NCBI GenBank assembly: GCA_907163075.1
Contig: CAJQTY010000001.1
Span: forward strand, 558,001-622,000
Source: an uncultured Rhodocyclaceae bacterium
GTDB lineage: Bacteria > Pseudomonadota > Gammaproteobacteria > Burkholderiales > Rhodocyclaceae
Reading direction: 5' to 3'
DNA: 64,000 nt
Below, piece after piece: positions 28,467 to 38,283 of the stretch (position 1 is the stretch's first letter; every line of letters begins with the position of its first letter). Under the pieces are notes generated by a model. That model made no database searches. It saw nothing but the letters and a program-made list of their open reading frames with translations, and was not told the origin of the DNA. A program made the position numbers and the translations under genes.

Positions 28467-29101
28467 TCCGGCGAATGGTATTGCCCCTACTCGTCGCGTT
28501 CGGCGTTTTCGCCCTTGGCGCCAGCCTCAACTCGGGCGGCAGTGTCATGGCCGCCGATAGCCCGGCCGCCAAGCCGGAAAATGCGGCCACCGCCATTTTC
28601 GCCGGCGGCTGCTTCTGGTGCGTGGAAGCCGACTTTGAAAAACTTCCCGGGGTGATTGGTGCTGAATCCGGCTACACCGCCGGCACGAAACCGAATCCGA
28701 ACTACGAGCAGGTCAGCGCCGGCGGCACCGGGCATACCGAAGCCGTTCGCGTGATTTACGATCCGGCCAGGGTGAGCTACGCCCAACTGGTCGACTATTT
28801 CTGGCGCCACATCGACCCGACGGTGAAGGACAAGCAGTTCTGCGACAGCGGCAACCAGTATCGCAGCGGGATTTACTGGCAGAACGAAGGCGAGCGCAAG
28901 GTCGCCGAAAGCAGCCGCGACGCGCTGCTGGCCAGCGGCAAGTTCAAGGAGATCCATACCGAGATCGTCGCCGCGAAGACCTTTTATCCGGCCGAGGAAT
29001 ACCACCAGGATTACTACCGGAAAAACCCGGTGCGTTACACCTACTACCGCAACGGCTGCGGCCGGGACAACCGGGTCGACGAGCTATGGGGCAGGAAGTG
29101 A
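28463..29101 (+). CDS. msrA: Peptide-methionine (S)-S-oxide reductase MsrA, exported
   Basis: This 212-residue enzyme reduces methionine-S-sulfoxide. The active-site motif GCFWCVE has the catalytic cysteine at residue 50. YPAEEYHQDYY and the C-terminal cysteine in NGCGRD are the usual partner regions. The first 30 residues (RRMVLPLLVAFGVFALGASL, then AADS) form a signal peptide, so like MsrB it probably works in the periplasm. Its start overlaps the msrB stop. It converges on xerC. Confidence 0.94.
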   Translation: MIRRMVLPLLVAFGVFALGASLNSGGSVMAADSPAAKPENAATAIFAGGCFWCVEADFEKLPGVIGAESGYTAGTKPNPNYEQVSAGGTGHTEAVRVIYDPARVSYAQLVDYFWRHIDPTVKDKQFCDSGNQYRSGIYWQNEGERKVAESSRDALLASGKFKEIHTEIVAAKTFYPAEEYHQDYYRKNPVRYTYYRNGCGRDNRVDELWGRK

Positions 29102-29159
29102 GCCGACGCCAGCCGCTGTTTCCCGCGCCGTTTTCTTCACAGTTTTCTCCGCAGTGTTC

Positions 29160-30071
29160 TCACTTCCGCTTGGCGCGCGGATGCGCCGAATCATAGACCT
29201 TGGCCAGATGCTGAAAGTCGAGGTGGGTATACACCTGCGTAGACGCAATGCTGGAATGGCCGAGCATTTCCTGCACCGCACGCAGGTCGCCGGACGATTG
29301 CAGGACGTGTGAAGCGAAGGAGTGGCGCAGCATGTGCGGATGCACGCGGGCCGGCAAGCCCTGGGCCAGCGCTCGCCGCTTGAGCTGTTCCTCGATCACG
29401 CGCGGGTGGATGCGCGCTCCGCGCTGCCCGACGAATAGCGCGGCCTGCTCCGGCGCCGCCACTTCGGCGCGGCGCTGCGCCCAGGCGCCGACAGCCTCAC
29501 GCGCCTGCCTTCCGACAGGAACCAGGCGCAATTTCTTGCGCTTGCCGAGCACGCGAACCTCGCCGGCCAGCACGTCCGCCAGGCACGAAACATCGAGCGC
29601 CGCCAGTTCGGCGAGGCGCAGGCCCGACGAGTAGAACAGTTCGAACATCGCCTGATCGCGAACCGCGAGCACCTCGTCACTCGAACTTTCGAGCAGGCGA
29701 CCGGCTTCGTCGGGCGAGAGGACTTTCGGCAGTCCCCTTGGGCTTTTCGGCGCACGCACGCCGTCGACCGGATTCAGCGCCGTTTCACCACGCTGGCCAA
29801 GCCAGCGGTAAAAGCCGCGCCAGGCGGAAAGCATGCGCGCCAGCGAGCGTCCGCCCAACCCGCGCGCGTGCAACTGGGCGATGAAGCGGCGGATCTGCGG
29901 CGTCTGGATGGTGGCGAAGGTGAAATCACCTGGCAGTTCGCCGATCAGCGCGCACAGCACCTTCAAGTCGCGCCGGTAGTTGCTGACCGTGTGCGGCGAC
30001 TGCCGCCGCTGCTGGGCCAACTCGTCGAGGTAGGCACTGACCGATCGGCTGGCTGATTCGTCGGCGGTCAT
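29160..30071 (-). CDS. xerC: Tyrosine recombinase XerC
   Basis: This 303-residue site-specific recombinase resolves chromosome dimers at dif with XerD. The N-terminal SAM-like domain (YLDELAQQRRQSPHTVSNYR) precedes the catalytic domain, which shows the conserved arginine in SSGLRLAEL, lysine in VLGKRKKLR, HMLRHSFASHVL, LGHSS and the tyrosine in QVYTHLDF. It is the last gene of a dapF-DUF484-xerC cluster, the gene order known from E. coli and other proteobacteria. Confidence 0.94.
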   Translation of the reverse strand: MTADESASRSVSAYLDELAQQRRQSPHTVSNYRRDLKVLCALIGELPGDFTFATIQTPQIRRFIAQLHARGLGGRSLARMLSAWRGFYRWLGQRGETALNPVDGVRAPKSPRGLPKVLSPDEAGRLLESSSDEVLAVRDQAMFELFYSSGLRLAELAALDVSCLADVLAGEVRVLGKRKKLRLVPVGRQAREAVGAWAQRRAEVAAPEQAALFVGQRGARIHPRVIEEQLKRRALAQGLPARVHPHMLRHSFASHVLQSSGDLRAVQEMLGHSSIASTQVYTHLDFQHLAKVYDSAHPRAKRK

Positions 30072-30125
30072 CGATGCGTGTTCGGAGCGGAATCAGGAGA
30101 GAATTGCGAGAGATTCTGGCGAGAT

Positions 30126-30779
30126 TCAGGGGATCACCCGCGCCAGCGCGGCCGAGGCCATTTCGCCAAGACGTTCGAGGTAAAGGGTACCCATACCGGC
30201 GTAGAAGCGTTGCGGCTCCTCGCTGCCGAGCGCGATCATGCCAACCGTGCCGCCGCCGTTGCGCATGGCGATCAGCGCCTGCGAGCGCACGTGCAGGGAC
30301 GCGTCACCGAACCACGACGACGTTTCAAAACCCGATGTCGAGCCGCAATACGGCTGGCCGAGCGTCTCGGCGAAGGTCTGCAGTTCTTCGCTGACGGCGG
30401 CGAATTCCGGCATTTCGTCGAGGCCTTCTGGATGCACCCAGAGGCGCACAGCGACGTGCGGAATCGAAAAATCGTCGCGCAAATGAAAGTTCAAGGTGTG
30501 CAGCACGGACTGGAAGGTGGCGGCGGCGATCATCGCCACGCCGAGGCGGTGCATCTTCTCGCCGATCGTATCGTTCTCTTCACCGTACTCGAGCAACTCG
30601 CCCATCTTGCCTTCGAGCTGCTTGTTCTTGTCGCGCAGACTGAGCATCTGGCGCTCGGTGATGGAGATGGTTCGCCCACCGTGCGGATGCGGAATCACCA
30701 AGCGCGACATCATATCCGCATGCTCCTCGAAGAACTGAGGGTTGTCCTGCAGATACCTTGCGACTTCTTCTGACTTCAT
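30126..30779 (-). CDS. DUF484 family protein
   Basis: This 217-residue cytoplasmic protein matches DUF484 (YigA), which has a GAF-like fold. It starts [20 protein letters not shown], has a coiled-coil segment ([20 protein letters not shown]) and a GAF-like C-terminus ([20 protein letters not shown]). Its ATG overlaps the dapF stop and xerC follows after 54 bases, the conserved dapF-yigA-xerC order. No function is established. A longer frame from 30938 lies over dapF and is rejected. Confidence 0.88.
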   Translation of the reverse strand: MKSEEVARYLQDNPQFFEEHADMMSRLVIPHPHGGRTISITERQMLSLRDKNKQLEGKMGELLEYGEENDTIGEKMHRLGVAMIAAATFQSVLHTLNFHLRDDFSIPHVAVRLWVHPEGLDEMPEFAAVSEELQTFAETLGQPYCGSTSGFETSSWFGDASLHVRSQALIAMRNGGGTVGMIALGSEEPQRFYAGMGTLYLERLGEMASAALARVIP

Positions 30780-31606
30780 AATTCGATCTCTCCGGTAAAT
30801 ACGGTAACAGCCGGGCCGGTCATCAGCACGGGCGTGCCCTTGCCGCCCCAGGCAATGGTCAGTTCGCCACCGCGCGTTGTCACGCGCACCGGCGATTCGA
30901 GCAGGCCGCGCGCGATCCCCGCCACCACGGCAGCGCAAGCGCCCGTGCCACAGGCCAGAGTCTCGCCAGCACCACGCTCGTAGACGCGCAAGCGTATCGC
31001 CTGCTTTCCTTCGATTTGCATGAAGCCGGCGTTGACCCGCTGCGGGAAGCGCGGGTGCGCTTCGATCAGCGGTCCCTGCGCGGCGACCGGCGCCGCATCG
31101 ACATCGGGGACCACTTGCACGGCGTGCGGATTGCCCATCGACAACGCCGTAATCGCCGCCTCGTCATCGCCGATTTGCAAGGTCTGGACCAGTTCGTCGG
31201 AGGTGCTTGAGAACGGAATTTTCTCCGGACTGAAAACCGGCACACCCATGTCCACCGTGATGCTTCCGTCCGCTTCCAGACGGGGGACAATCACTCCGCT
31301 CATCGTTTCAACACGAATCTCGCGCTTGTCGGTCAAGCCCTGGTCGTGCACGAAACGCACGAAACAGCGTGCGCCGTTGCCGCACTGCTCGACCTCGCCG
31401 CCATCGGCATTGAAGATGCGGTAACGGAAGTCGACGTCGGGCCTGCCGGATTCTTCGACCAGCAAAATCTGGTCACAGCCGACGCCGAAATGACGGTCAC
31501 CAAGATAGCGGAGCTGGTCCGGCGTCAGTGCAAGCGACTGACGAACACCATCAAGCACGACGAAGTCGTTGCCCAATCCATGCATTTTCGAGAATTTCAG
31601 TTTCAT
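30776..31606 (-). CDS. dapF: Diaminopimelate epimerase
   Basis: This 276-residue cofactor-independent epimerase converts LL-DAP to meso-DAP for lysine and peptidoglycan. The two catalytic cysteines lie in EQCGNGARC and LACGTGACA. The N-terminal [15 protein letters not shown] is the family signature. Together with lysA at 3120 it covers two late steps of lysine synthesis within this window. It is followed by DUF484 with an ATGA overlap. Confidence 0.96.
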   Translation of the reverse strand: MKLKFSKMHGLGNDFVVLDGVRQSLALTPDQLRYLGDRHFGVGCDQILLVEESGRPDVDFRYRIFNADGGEVEQCGNGARCFVRFVHDQGLTDKREIRVETMSGVIVPRLEADGSITVDMGVPVFSPEKIPFSSTSDELVQTLQIGDDEAAITALSMGNPHAVQVVPDVDAAPVAAQGPLIEAHPRFPQRVNAGFMQIEGKQAIRLRVYERGAGETLACGTGACAAVVAGIARGLLESPVRVTTRGGELTIAWGGKGTPVLMTGPAVTVFTGEIEL

Positions 31607-31631
31607 TGATATCCAAACGGCTTGAACAAAA

Positions 31632-32135
31632 TCATCCCAGCGACTTTTCCATTATAAAGTCGTCCATGACGAAATCGTTGCCGATATCGACACGCACAGC
31701 CTCGCGCAAGGTGAATCCGTGTTTCCTGTACGCCGCGAGGGCCCGCTCGTTTCGCTTATTGACGGCCAGAATCAGCGTATGTCCGCCGCGCGCCAGGAGA
31801 CGCGCCGAAACGTGCGCGATCAGACGCCCGCCCAGCCCGTGGCGCTGCCGGGCCGGGTCGACGTAAATCTTGTCGAGCTTCATTTCGCCCGGCGTCGCGG
31901 TCGGCAGCGTCGAGGCGAAGGCGGCCAGCTGGCCGTCGAGCATCGCCTTGTCCCACCAGATGTCCGGCGTCGCCAGTTCCTGCAGCAGTCGCGGCGCATT
32001 GTAGCGCTGCTCGAGCATGAAATCGATCTGCGCCTGCGTGATGATTCCGGGATAGGCGTCCTGCCAGACGACACGCGCCAACGCGGCGACAGCGTCGACG
32101 TCGGTTGTCGCCACGGGTGAAATCTCAACGATCAT
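31632..32135 (-). CDS. GNAT family N-acetyltransferase
   Basis: This 167-residue protein has the GNAT acetyl-CoA motif [20 protein letters not shown] and the motif B region [18 protein letters not shown], which places it in the GCN5-related acetyltransferases. The start is taken as the ATG at 32135 ([14 protein letters not shown]); a longer frame to 32210 is less likely. The substrate cannot be told. It precedes dapF on the same strand, 25 bases away, and may share its transcript. Confidence 0.82.
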   Translation of the reverse strand: MIVEISPVATTDVDAVAALARVVWQDAYPGIITQAQIDFMLEQRYNAPRLLQELATPDIWWDKAMLDGQLAAFASTLPTATPGEMKLDKIYVDPARQRHGLGGRLIAHVSARLLARGGHTLILAVNKRNERALAAYRKHGFTLREAVRVDIGNDFVMDDFIMEKSLG

Positions 32136-32349
32136 AAAAGTTCTTCTCGCATAAGCCTGGTGAGCCGGGGTTGGTGAGTCGAAGCGAATGGCAATACAAT
32201 GCTGCGACACTAATCTGCGACTTGATTCCGCGCACAGCCGGAACCTTACGCACCGCTTGCCGCCATGCCAGCATGACTATACTTATTTCGCGCTTCATTT
32301 CAAATTCCGTCGCCGGTGGCGATGCGTGCGGCCGTGCCTGGCGCCGGCC

Positions 32350-33237
32350 ATGCTGAGTCAGCTGCTCAGCCTGCCGGCCGTTGTCCTGCTCTGGCTGGCG
32401 CATTTTCTGCCGCCGTCCATCCTTGCCATCCTCGGCGGCGGCCTCGGACGGCTGCTTTATTACCTTGCCCGGCGGCGCCGGAAAATTGCCACGCTGAATA
32501 TCGACTGGTGCTTTCCGGAACTCGACGCGAAACGGCGCCGACAACTGGTCCAGGCCAACTTCCGGGCGCTCGGCCGCAGCCTCCTGGAGCGCGGCATTCT
32601 GTGGTGGGGCAGCCGCGAGCGCATTGAGCGCCTGGTCAAAGTCGAGGGTGAAGAAAAGATTCACGCCCTGCAACAGGCAGGACGGCCGATCATCCTGCTG
32701 GTGCCGCACTTTTACGGACTGGATGCCGGCGCCATGGCCATCGCCATGCGCTTTGATGTCGTCACGATCTACGCCCCGCAGCGAAACGCTGTGTTCGAGC
32801 GGGTGTTTTACAAGGGCCGGCGGCGCTTCGGCGACCAGGTGATGCTGACCCGGCAGGACGGCGCGCGCGCGACGGTCAAGGCCATGAAATCCGGACGCCC
32901 GTTCTACTACCTGCCGGACTTGAACTACCGTCGGCGCGATTCGATATTCGTGCCTTTCTTCGGCATCCAGACGGCGACGATTACCGGGCTGTCGCGGCTT
33001 TCCAAGGCCGCCGGGGCGGCCGTCGTTCCCTGCGTCACGCGCATGCTGCCGGGCGGACAGGGTTACCGCGTGGAAATCGGCGACGCGTGGACGGAGTTTC
33101 CGACTGACGACGTGGTGGCCGACACGACGCGCATGAACGCCTGGATCGAATCGGTGGTACGCACCATGCCGGAGCAGTACTTCTGGGTGCATCGCCGTTT
33201 CAAGACCCGCCCGGAGGGCGAAGACCGGCCGTATTGA
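32350..33237 (+). CDS. LpxL/HtrB-family acyltransferase (lipid A biosynthesis type)
   Basis: This 295-residue membrane-associated acyltransferase has an N-terminal hydrophobic helix (LPAVVLLWLAHFLPPSILAI) and the catalytic HX4D motif in VPHFYGLD near residue 120. YLPDLNYRRRDSIFVPFFG is typical of late lipid A acyltransferases, which add secondary chains to Kdo2-lipid IVA. A second member of the family lies at 54385. The ATG at 32350 is the first reasonable start; the frame extends upstream to 32188 but that part has no similarity and many unlikely residues. Confidence 0.85.
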   Translation: MLSQLLSLPAVVLLWLAHFLPPSILAILGGGLGRLLYYLARRRRKIATLNIDWCFPELDAKRRRQLVQANFRALGRSLLERGILWWGSRERIERLVKVEGEEKIHALQQAGRPIILLVPHFYGLDAGAMAIAMRFDVVTIYAPQRNAVFERVFYKGRRRFGDQVMLTRQDGARATVKAMKSGRPFYYLPDLNYRRRDSIFVPFFGIQTATITGLSRLSKAAGAAVVPCVTRMLPGGQGYRVEIGDAWTEFPTDDVVADTTRMNAWIESVVRTMPEQYFWVHRRFKTRPEGEDRPY

Positions 33238-33290
33238 CTATTGACGTATTGACGGCCGGCCGCGCGCACAAGCGCTGAACAGTTGCCGAA

Positions 33291-34826
33291 TCAGGGCTTG
33301 CGCTGCACCCGGTAGAGTTTTAGCCCGTCAACCTCCATCACCAGCGTTGTTTGCGCGGCCGTCTCGGGCACAGCCGGCGTTGCCTCGCCGACCAGCCAGA
33401 TTTCAGGCTGTGTTTGCAGGAGCCGAGCAGTTTCCGCCGCAGTGATCGGTGGCACGACGCGGCCGGCGTAGAAGGACAGCGCGCCGTCGTTGAGCGGCGT
33501 TCTCACCTGGTAAAGCGGTTCATGCCTCGCCGCCTCCGCCATCAGTGTCTGGGCGGCGAGCTTGTGCGGCTCCTTCGACAGATTGGCTTCGCTGTAGAGA
33601 TAAGCCATCGCCGTCACGCCGGCCACCAGCAGTACCGGCGCGGAAATCGTGACTTCACGCAGCACCCCCCGCAGGACCTGCGGCGCGGCCGGCAAGGCCA
33701 GCCACAACAAGGCCTGGGGAAGGTCCGAGGATCTGCGCAGCGCAAAGATGATCCCCACCGACGCCGCGACGGCGAATATCCAGAACAGCAGGCGATTGAC
33801 CCGCGCAAATCCGCCCTCGGCCTGGGCCAGGTAGTGCCCAAGGATAATGGCCAGCGGCGGCGCGAACAACAGCGCATATTGCATCTGCTTGTTGACCGTC
33901 GCCGTCAGCAGCAAGAAAACGACGCCTAGCCAGACCCAGGCAAAGCGCAGCAGCGACGGCATCGCCACATGGCGCTGGCGATAGGCCATCCAGCCAGCGG
34001 GAACCAGCAACACGCCCCACGGCGCGAAGAATTCGAAGCCGTGGGCGAGGTACCACCAGAGCGGCTTGGCGTGGGTACCGCTGACGAAGGTTTCATCGAC
34101 CTGCTTGGTGACGAACGCCTGCGCGATCTCGGGCAGTTGCCAGAGTATCCAGAGATACCAGCCGAACGCGACGAGCAGCAGGAGCGCGACGCCGGGCAGA
34201 CTGAAAAAATTGCTCGCCCGCGGCTGCAGGCGGCCGGCCCGTTTCTCGATCACTGCGATCGCCAGCAGCGCCAGCAAGGGGATCGCCAGCGCGGCCGGCC
34301 CCTTGCTCAAAAAGCCCAGGCCCAGAACCAATCCGAAGAGCAACTGGCGTCCGGCGTGACGGCCGCGCAGCAGGTCGTAGCCCAGCATGCAGGCGGCGCT
34401 GATGAAAAACAGAAGTACCGCATCGGCCTCGCCGCTGCGGAAATAGCGCAAGCCGATATAGGAAGCGACCAGCACCAGTACGCTGTTGGCGGCGATCTTG
34501 AGCCCCGATTCGCGCCGCACCCAGTTCCACATCAGCAGCGCCGAAAGCAGGCCGAAGAGTGCGGCTGACAGCCGCGTGGCCAGCTCATTGACACCCGCTG
34601 CCCGGTAGCTGGCAGCGGTCAGCCAATAGGGCAGCGGCGGCTTCTGCAGGCGCAGGTCACCGTTGTAGCGCGGCACGACCCAGTCGCCGCTGGCCAGCAT
34701 TTCGCGCGCCGTTTCGGCAATTCGAATTTCCTGGATCTTGTACACCGGACGCTCGCCGAGGCCAAGCAGCAATGCGGGAAACAGGAGTGTGAGCAGTACG
34801 AGAAGTATTTTCAGAGCGGGTTTCAT
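33291..34826 (-). CDS. ArnT-like polytopic glycosyltransferase (GT39/GT83)
   Basis: This 511-residue integral membrane protein has about 11 hydrophobic segments. The first periplasmic loop reads YKIQEIRIAETAREMLASGD followed by WVVPRYNGDLRLQKPPLPYW, typical of ArnT-type transferases that use a polyprenyl-phosphate sugar to modify lipid A or glycans. The C-terminal part is a soluble domain (SFYAGRVVPPITAAE). The ATG at 34826 is used. A second, related gene lies just upstream on the same strand (34928-36361). The transferred sugar is unknown. Confidence 0.82.
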   Translation of the reverse strand: MKPALKILLVLLTLLFPALLLGLGERPVYKIQEIRIAETAREMLASGDWVVPRYNGDLRLQKPPLPYWLTAASYRAAGVNELATRLSAALFGLLSALLMWNWVRRESGLKIAANSVLVLVASYIGLRYFRSGEADAVLLFFISAACMLGYDLLRGRHAGRQLLFGLVLGLGFLSKGPAALAIPLLALLAIAVIEKRAGRLQPRASNFFSLPGVALLLLVAFGWYLWILWQLPEIAQAFVTKQVDETFVSGTHAKPLWWYLAHGFEFFAPWGVLLVPAGWMAYRQRHVAMPSLLRFAWVWLGVVFLLLTATVNKQMQYALLFAPPLAIILGHYLAQAEGGFARVNRLLFWIFAVAASVGIIFALRRSSDLPQALLWLALPAAPQVLRGVLREVTISAPVLLVAGVTAMAYLYSEANLSKEPHKLAAQTLMAEAARHEPLYQVRTPLNDGALSFYAGRVVPPITAAETARLLQTQPEIWLVGEATPAVPETAAQTTLVMEVDGLKLYRVQRKP

Positions 34827-34927
34827 GTGTTTTATCGGAAATGTTTTGCTGACGGCCGACCAGCCGGGGCGACTCCACATCCCGTTTTCATCAGGCCCTG
34901 TTTGTCCAATTGGCCGACGCAGGCGAA

Positions 34928-36361
34928 CTAAGGACGACTGGCGATGACCAATACCGCCGGTTCATCATTGGCGTCGCCAATCGCGCGGCCCAGGACTTCG
35001 ATTCTCAGATCAGACGGAAGCTTTCCAAAATCACTGTCTTGCAGCACCAGGACGATCCTCCCTTGCGGCGATTGCTCGACTTTCCTGGCGATTTCCACGG
35101 GGGATTCCACCACCGTCACGGTCTTCCCCGTGTAGAAGGCGAATACCTCCGGGGTGACGCCCCAGGTCACCTGCGGTGTATCGCCGGCTCCGTGCTGTTT
35201 CATGACGTGCGCCAGTTGCGCGTGGCTAAAGCGAACCGCGCCCCAGGTGCGCTGCATCTGCCCGCCAGAAGTGAACGCCAGCACGCACACGATGAACAGC
35301 CCGCCAACCGCCATCGCCACGCGTGGCGTCTTTTTTTCATACCAGGCGACGATGCACGCCGCGAGAACGATGCTCATCGGCAACAACGCGGGCAACATGT
35401 AGTACCAGCGTTTTTGCGGGCCAAACGTCAGAATCGCGGCCGGCAACAGCACCAGCAAGGCGAGCAGCTTGATGTTTTTTCGGTCCAGACCGGGCTTGCC
35501 CGCCAGCGCCAGCGCGGGCAGAAAAACGATCCATGGCAGAAGCAACTGCAGCGGACGATACAGGTAATACAGGCTGAGATTGGCCAAGGGATTGACGTGC
35601 AGCAAGGTGCCTGAAAGCTGCGTGCCGCGCAGCCCGGCGCCGCCCAGGCGGTGATGCAGCAGCCACCACCAGGGCACGGCGATAAGCGCCATCAGCATCA
35701 ACCCGCGCAGCGGCTTCAGTACGTGCAGCCCTTGCCGCAGGCCGTTGCCGCGCCAGTACTGGTCGATCGCAAAAGCCGCCAGGAGTATCGCCGGGAGTTG
35801 CGGCCCCTTGCTCAGCGTCGCGACACCGAAAGTCGCCCACATCGCGTAGATAGCGATGGCCGAAGCATTGCCGCCATCACGCGCATGCAGGTAGGTCACT
35901 ATGGCCAGAGCGCACAGAAACGCGTACAGCATTTCGGGGCGCGCCGTGTGCGTGTAGTAGAAAAATCCGCTGCAGGACGCGCTGATGGCAGCCGCCAGCA
36001 GGCCGACACGCGCGTCGAACAGCTTTCTGCCGGCGTAGGCGGTGACCAGAACCAGGCCGATTCCGCCCAGCGCCGAGGGCAGTCGGCCGTGCCACGGCTC
36101 GATCTGACCGCTCCCGCCGAGTTTGGCAATAATCGCCGTAAGCCAATAATTGAACGGCGGCTTGGTCAAACGCGGCTCGCCGTTGAAAAACGGGACGACC
36201 CAATCGCCGCTATCGAGCATGTGCTGCGCGGAGAGCAGGACAAACGCCTCGTGCGCCTCGATCGGCAGCCATGCCAGGCCGCTGAAGGCGATCAGGGTCG
36301 CGCACAGGATGATGACCGACAGCGTCGTGTTCCATCGCGGCCGGATTGTTATGTTGCGCAT
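34928..36361 (-). CDS. ArnT-like polytopic glycosyltransferase (second copy)
   Basis: This 477-residue membrane protein resembles the gene downstream of it: LPIEAHEAFVLLSAQHMLDS, WVVPFFNGEPRLTKPPFNYW, and a C-terminal periplasmic domain with FAFYTGKTVTVVESP. The two probably arose by duplication and may act on the same or successive acceptors. The ATG at 36361 is preferred over a TTG at 36367. On the minus strand a TATAAT lies about 30 bases before the start (36388-36393) and could be its -10 element. Confidence 0.82.
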   Translation of the reverse strand: MRNITIRPRWNTTLSVIILCATLIAFSGLAWLPIEAHEAFVLLSAQHMLDSGDWVVPFFNGEPRLTKPPFNYWLTAIIAKLGGSGQIEPWHGRLPSALGGIGLVLVTAYAGRKLFDARVGLLAAAISASCSGFFYYTHTARPEMLYAFLCALAIVTYLHARDGGNASAIAIYAMWATFGVATLSKGPQLPAILLAAFAIDQYWRGNGLRQGLHVLKPLRGLMLMALIAVPWWWLLHHRLGGAGLRGTQLSGTLLHVNPLANLSLYYLYRPLQLLLPWIVFLPALALAGKPGLDRKNIKLLALLVLLPAAILTFGPQKRWYYMLPALLPMSIVLAACIVAWYEKKTPRVAMAVGGLFIVCVLAFTSGGQMQRTWGAVRFSHAQLAHVMKQHGAGDTPQVTWGVTPEVFAFYTGKTVTVVESPVEIARKVEQSPQGRIVLVLQDSDFGKLPSDLRIEVLGRAIGDANDEPAVLVIASRP

Positions 36362-36528
36362 GCACAATCTCAGGAAACGGATGCCCGATTATACTTGTAT
36401 CGCCTCCTGTCGCTCATGTGTGCGAATCGATCCAGCAGGCGCGATGACGGGTATACTTGGGTACTTTCTTCGCCGGGCTTGAGAATCCTCTTCCCGGTTG
36501 ACTGACGCAACCCTGTGAGACGCACATT

Positions 36529-38283
36529 TTGGCACTGACAATACTTGGACTATCCGGCGCTCTGACCCATGACCCTTCGGCGGCGCTTTACATCGACGGA
36601 AAGCTGGTTGCGGCGGCCGAGGAAGAACGCTTTGTGCGCGACAAGCACGCCAAGAACCGCATGCCCTACGAAGCGGCGAAGTTCTGCCTGCAGTTCGCCG
36701 GAATAAAGCCGGCGGACGTTGACGCCGTGGCGATTCCGTTTGCGCCGATCAGTATTTTCGAGAAGGCGCGCTGGCACTACGCCAGGCGTTACCTGTATGC
36801 CCCGGATCGAGCACTGGATGCCATTTTCGCCGGCAACAGGCGCTACCATCGTTATAAGAAGCGCATCGAATGGTGCCTCGTGCAGCTTGGCTTCGATCTC
36901 AAGAAGATCGAGATCGTTCCGGTCGAGCATCACCTGGCGCATGCCGCCAGTGCCTACCACTGCTCGGGCTTCAAAGAAAAAACGGCAATCCTCGGCATCG
37001 ATGGCAAGGGCGAGTACGCCACCACCTTCTTCGGTTATGGCGAAAACGGAAAAATCCACAAGATCAAGGAGTTTTTCGACCCGGATTCGCTCGGCGGACT
37101 TTACGGCGCGATTACCGAATACCTCGGTTTCGAAATGCTCGATGGCGAATACAAGGTCATGGGCATGGCGCCGTACGGCGACCCCGACAAATACGATTTC
37201 TCGCGCCTGGCAAAATTCGAGAACGGCGAGTTGACCGTCAACACCGACTACGCCAACGTGATCGGCTTCAAGCGTTACAAGGAAAACGGCAAGGGCTTCT
37301 ACTTCTCGCCGAAACTGGTCGAATGGCTTGGACCCAAGCGCGCCGGCGATATCGCCGACGATCCTTACATCCACTACGCCGCCAGCATCCAGAAGCTGTT
37401 CGAGGACCTGTCGCTGCGGATGATCGATCATTACCTTGGTGACATCCTGCGCGAGACAGGCCGCCTGGCTTTCTCCGGCGGCGGCGCGCTCAACGTCAAG
37501 CTCAACCAGAAGATCATCGCCCGCCCCGAACTGAAGGAGTTATACGTCCAGCCGGCGTCCGGCGATGCCGGAACCGCGGTCGGCGCCGCTGCCTACGTTT
37601 CGGTCGAGCGCGGCGTCGCCGTCGAAAAAATGGAGCATGTCTATCTTGGCCCGGCGTTCAGCAATGAAGACGTGATCGCCGCCTGCGCCAGGCACCCGAG
37701 CAGGCCGCAGTGGCAGAAGATCGACGCGGTGCCGCAGCGCGTTGCAAAAATCCTCGCCGAGGGCAATCCGGTAGCGTGGTTCCACGGCCGCATGGAGTTC
37801 GGTCCGCGCGCGCTCGGCGGTCGCTCGATTCTCGGCTGCCCGAGCGCGGCCGGCGTCGCCGACCGTATCAACGAACAGATCAAGTTCCGCGAACGCTGGC
37901 GCCCCTTCTGCCCGAGCATGATCGACACCGTCGGTCCACAAATGCTGGGCAGCAATCATCCGGCACCGTTCATGACCTTCACCTTCAAGGTCGCGGAAGA
38001 ATGGAAACAGCGCGTTCCCGAAGTCGTGCACGAGGACGGCACTTCGCGCGCCCAGGTCCTCGAACGAAAACACAACCCGCGCTACTACGAGTTGATGCTT
38101 GAACTCGAAAAGCTCACCGGTAACGGCGTCGTCCTCAACACCTCGCTCAATCGCCGCGGCGAACCGATGATCTGCTCGCCCAGCGACGCGCTGAACATGT
38201 TCTACGGATCGGATCTGGAGTATCTGGTGATGGAGGATGTGCTGGTCGTCAAGAGTCGCGAAAAAGATCATGAACACGCCTGA
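36529..38283 (+). CDS. Carbamoyltransferase (NodU/CmcH family)
   Basis: This 584-residue protein has the two-domain layout of O-carbamoyltransferases, which move a carbamoyl group from carbamoyl phosphate to a hydroxyl, often on a sugar. The Kae1-like domain has the start ILGLSGALTHDPSAAL and the metal-binding VEHHLAHAASAYHCSGF near residue 138. The YrdC-like C-terminal part carries GRMEFGPRALGGRSI and KFRERWRPFCPSM. The start is TTG at 36529. It overlaps the following glycosyltransferase by 14 bases, which suggests the carbamoyl group decorates the glycan made by its neighbours. Confidence 0.9.
   Translation: MALTILGLSGALTHDPSAALYIDGKLVAAAEEERFVRDKHAKNRMPYEAAKFCLQFAGIKPADVDAVAIPFAPISIFEKARWHYARRYLYAPDRALDAIFAGNRRYHRYKKRIEWCLVQLGFDLKKIEIVPVEHHLAHAASAYHCSGFKEKTAILGIDGKGEYATTFFGYGENGKIHKIKEFFDPDSLGGLYGAITEYLGFEMLDGEYKVMGMAPYGDPDKYDFSRLAKFENGELTVNTDYANVIGFKRYKENGKGFYFSPKLVEWLGPKRAGDIADDPYIHYAASIQKLFEDLSLRMIDHYLGDILRETGRLAFSGGGALNVKLNQKIIARPELKELYVQPASGDAGTAVGAAAYVSVERGVAVEKMEHVYLGPAFSNEDVIAACARHPSRPQWQKIDAVPQRVAKILAEGNPVAWFHGRMEFGPRALGGRSILGCPSAAGVADRINEQIKFRERWRPFCPSMIDTVGPQMLGSNHPAPFMTFTFKVAEEWKQRVPEVVHEDGTSRAQVLERKHNPRYYELMLELEKLTGNGVVLNTSLNRRGEPMICSPSDALNMFYGSDLEYLVMEDVLVVKSREKDHEHA

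Noticed and set aside
32125-33192. 355-codon minus-strand frame opposite the LpxL-like gene
   Set aside because: Shadow frame; the plus-strand acyltransferase has motifs and a proper start.
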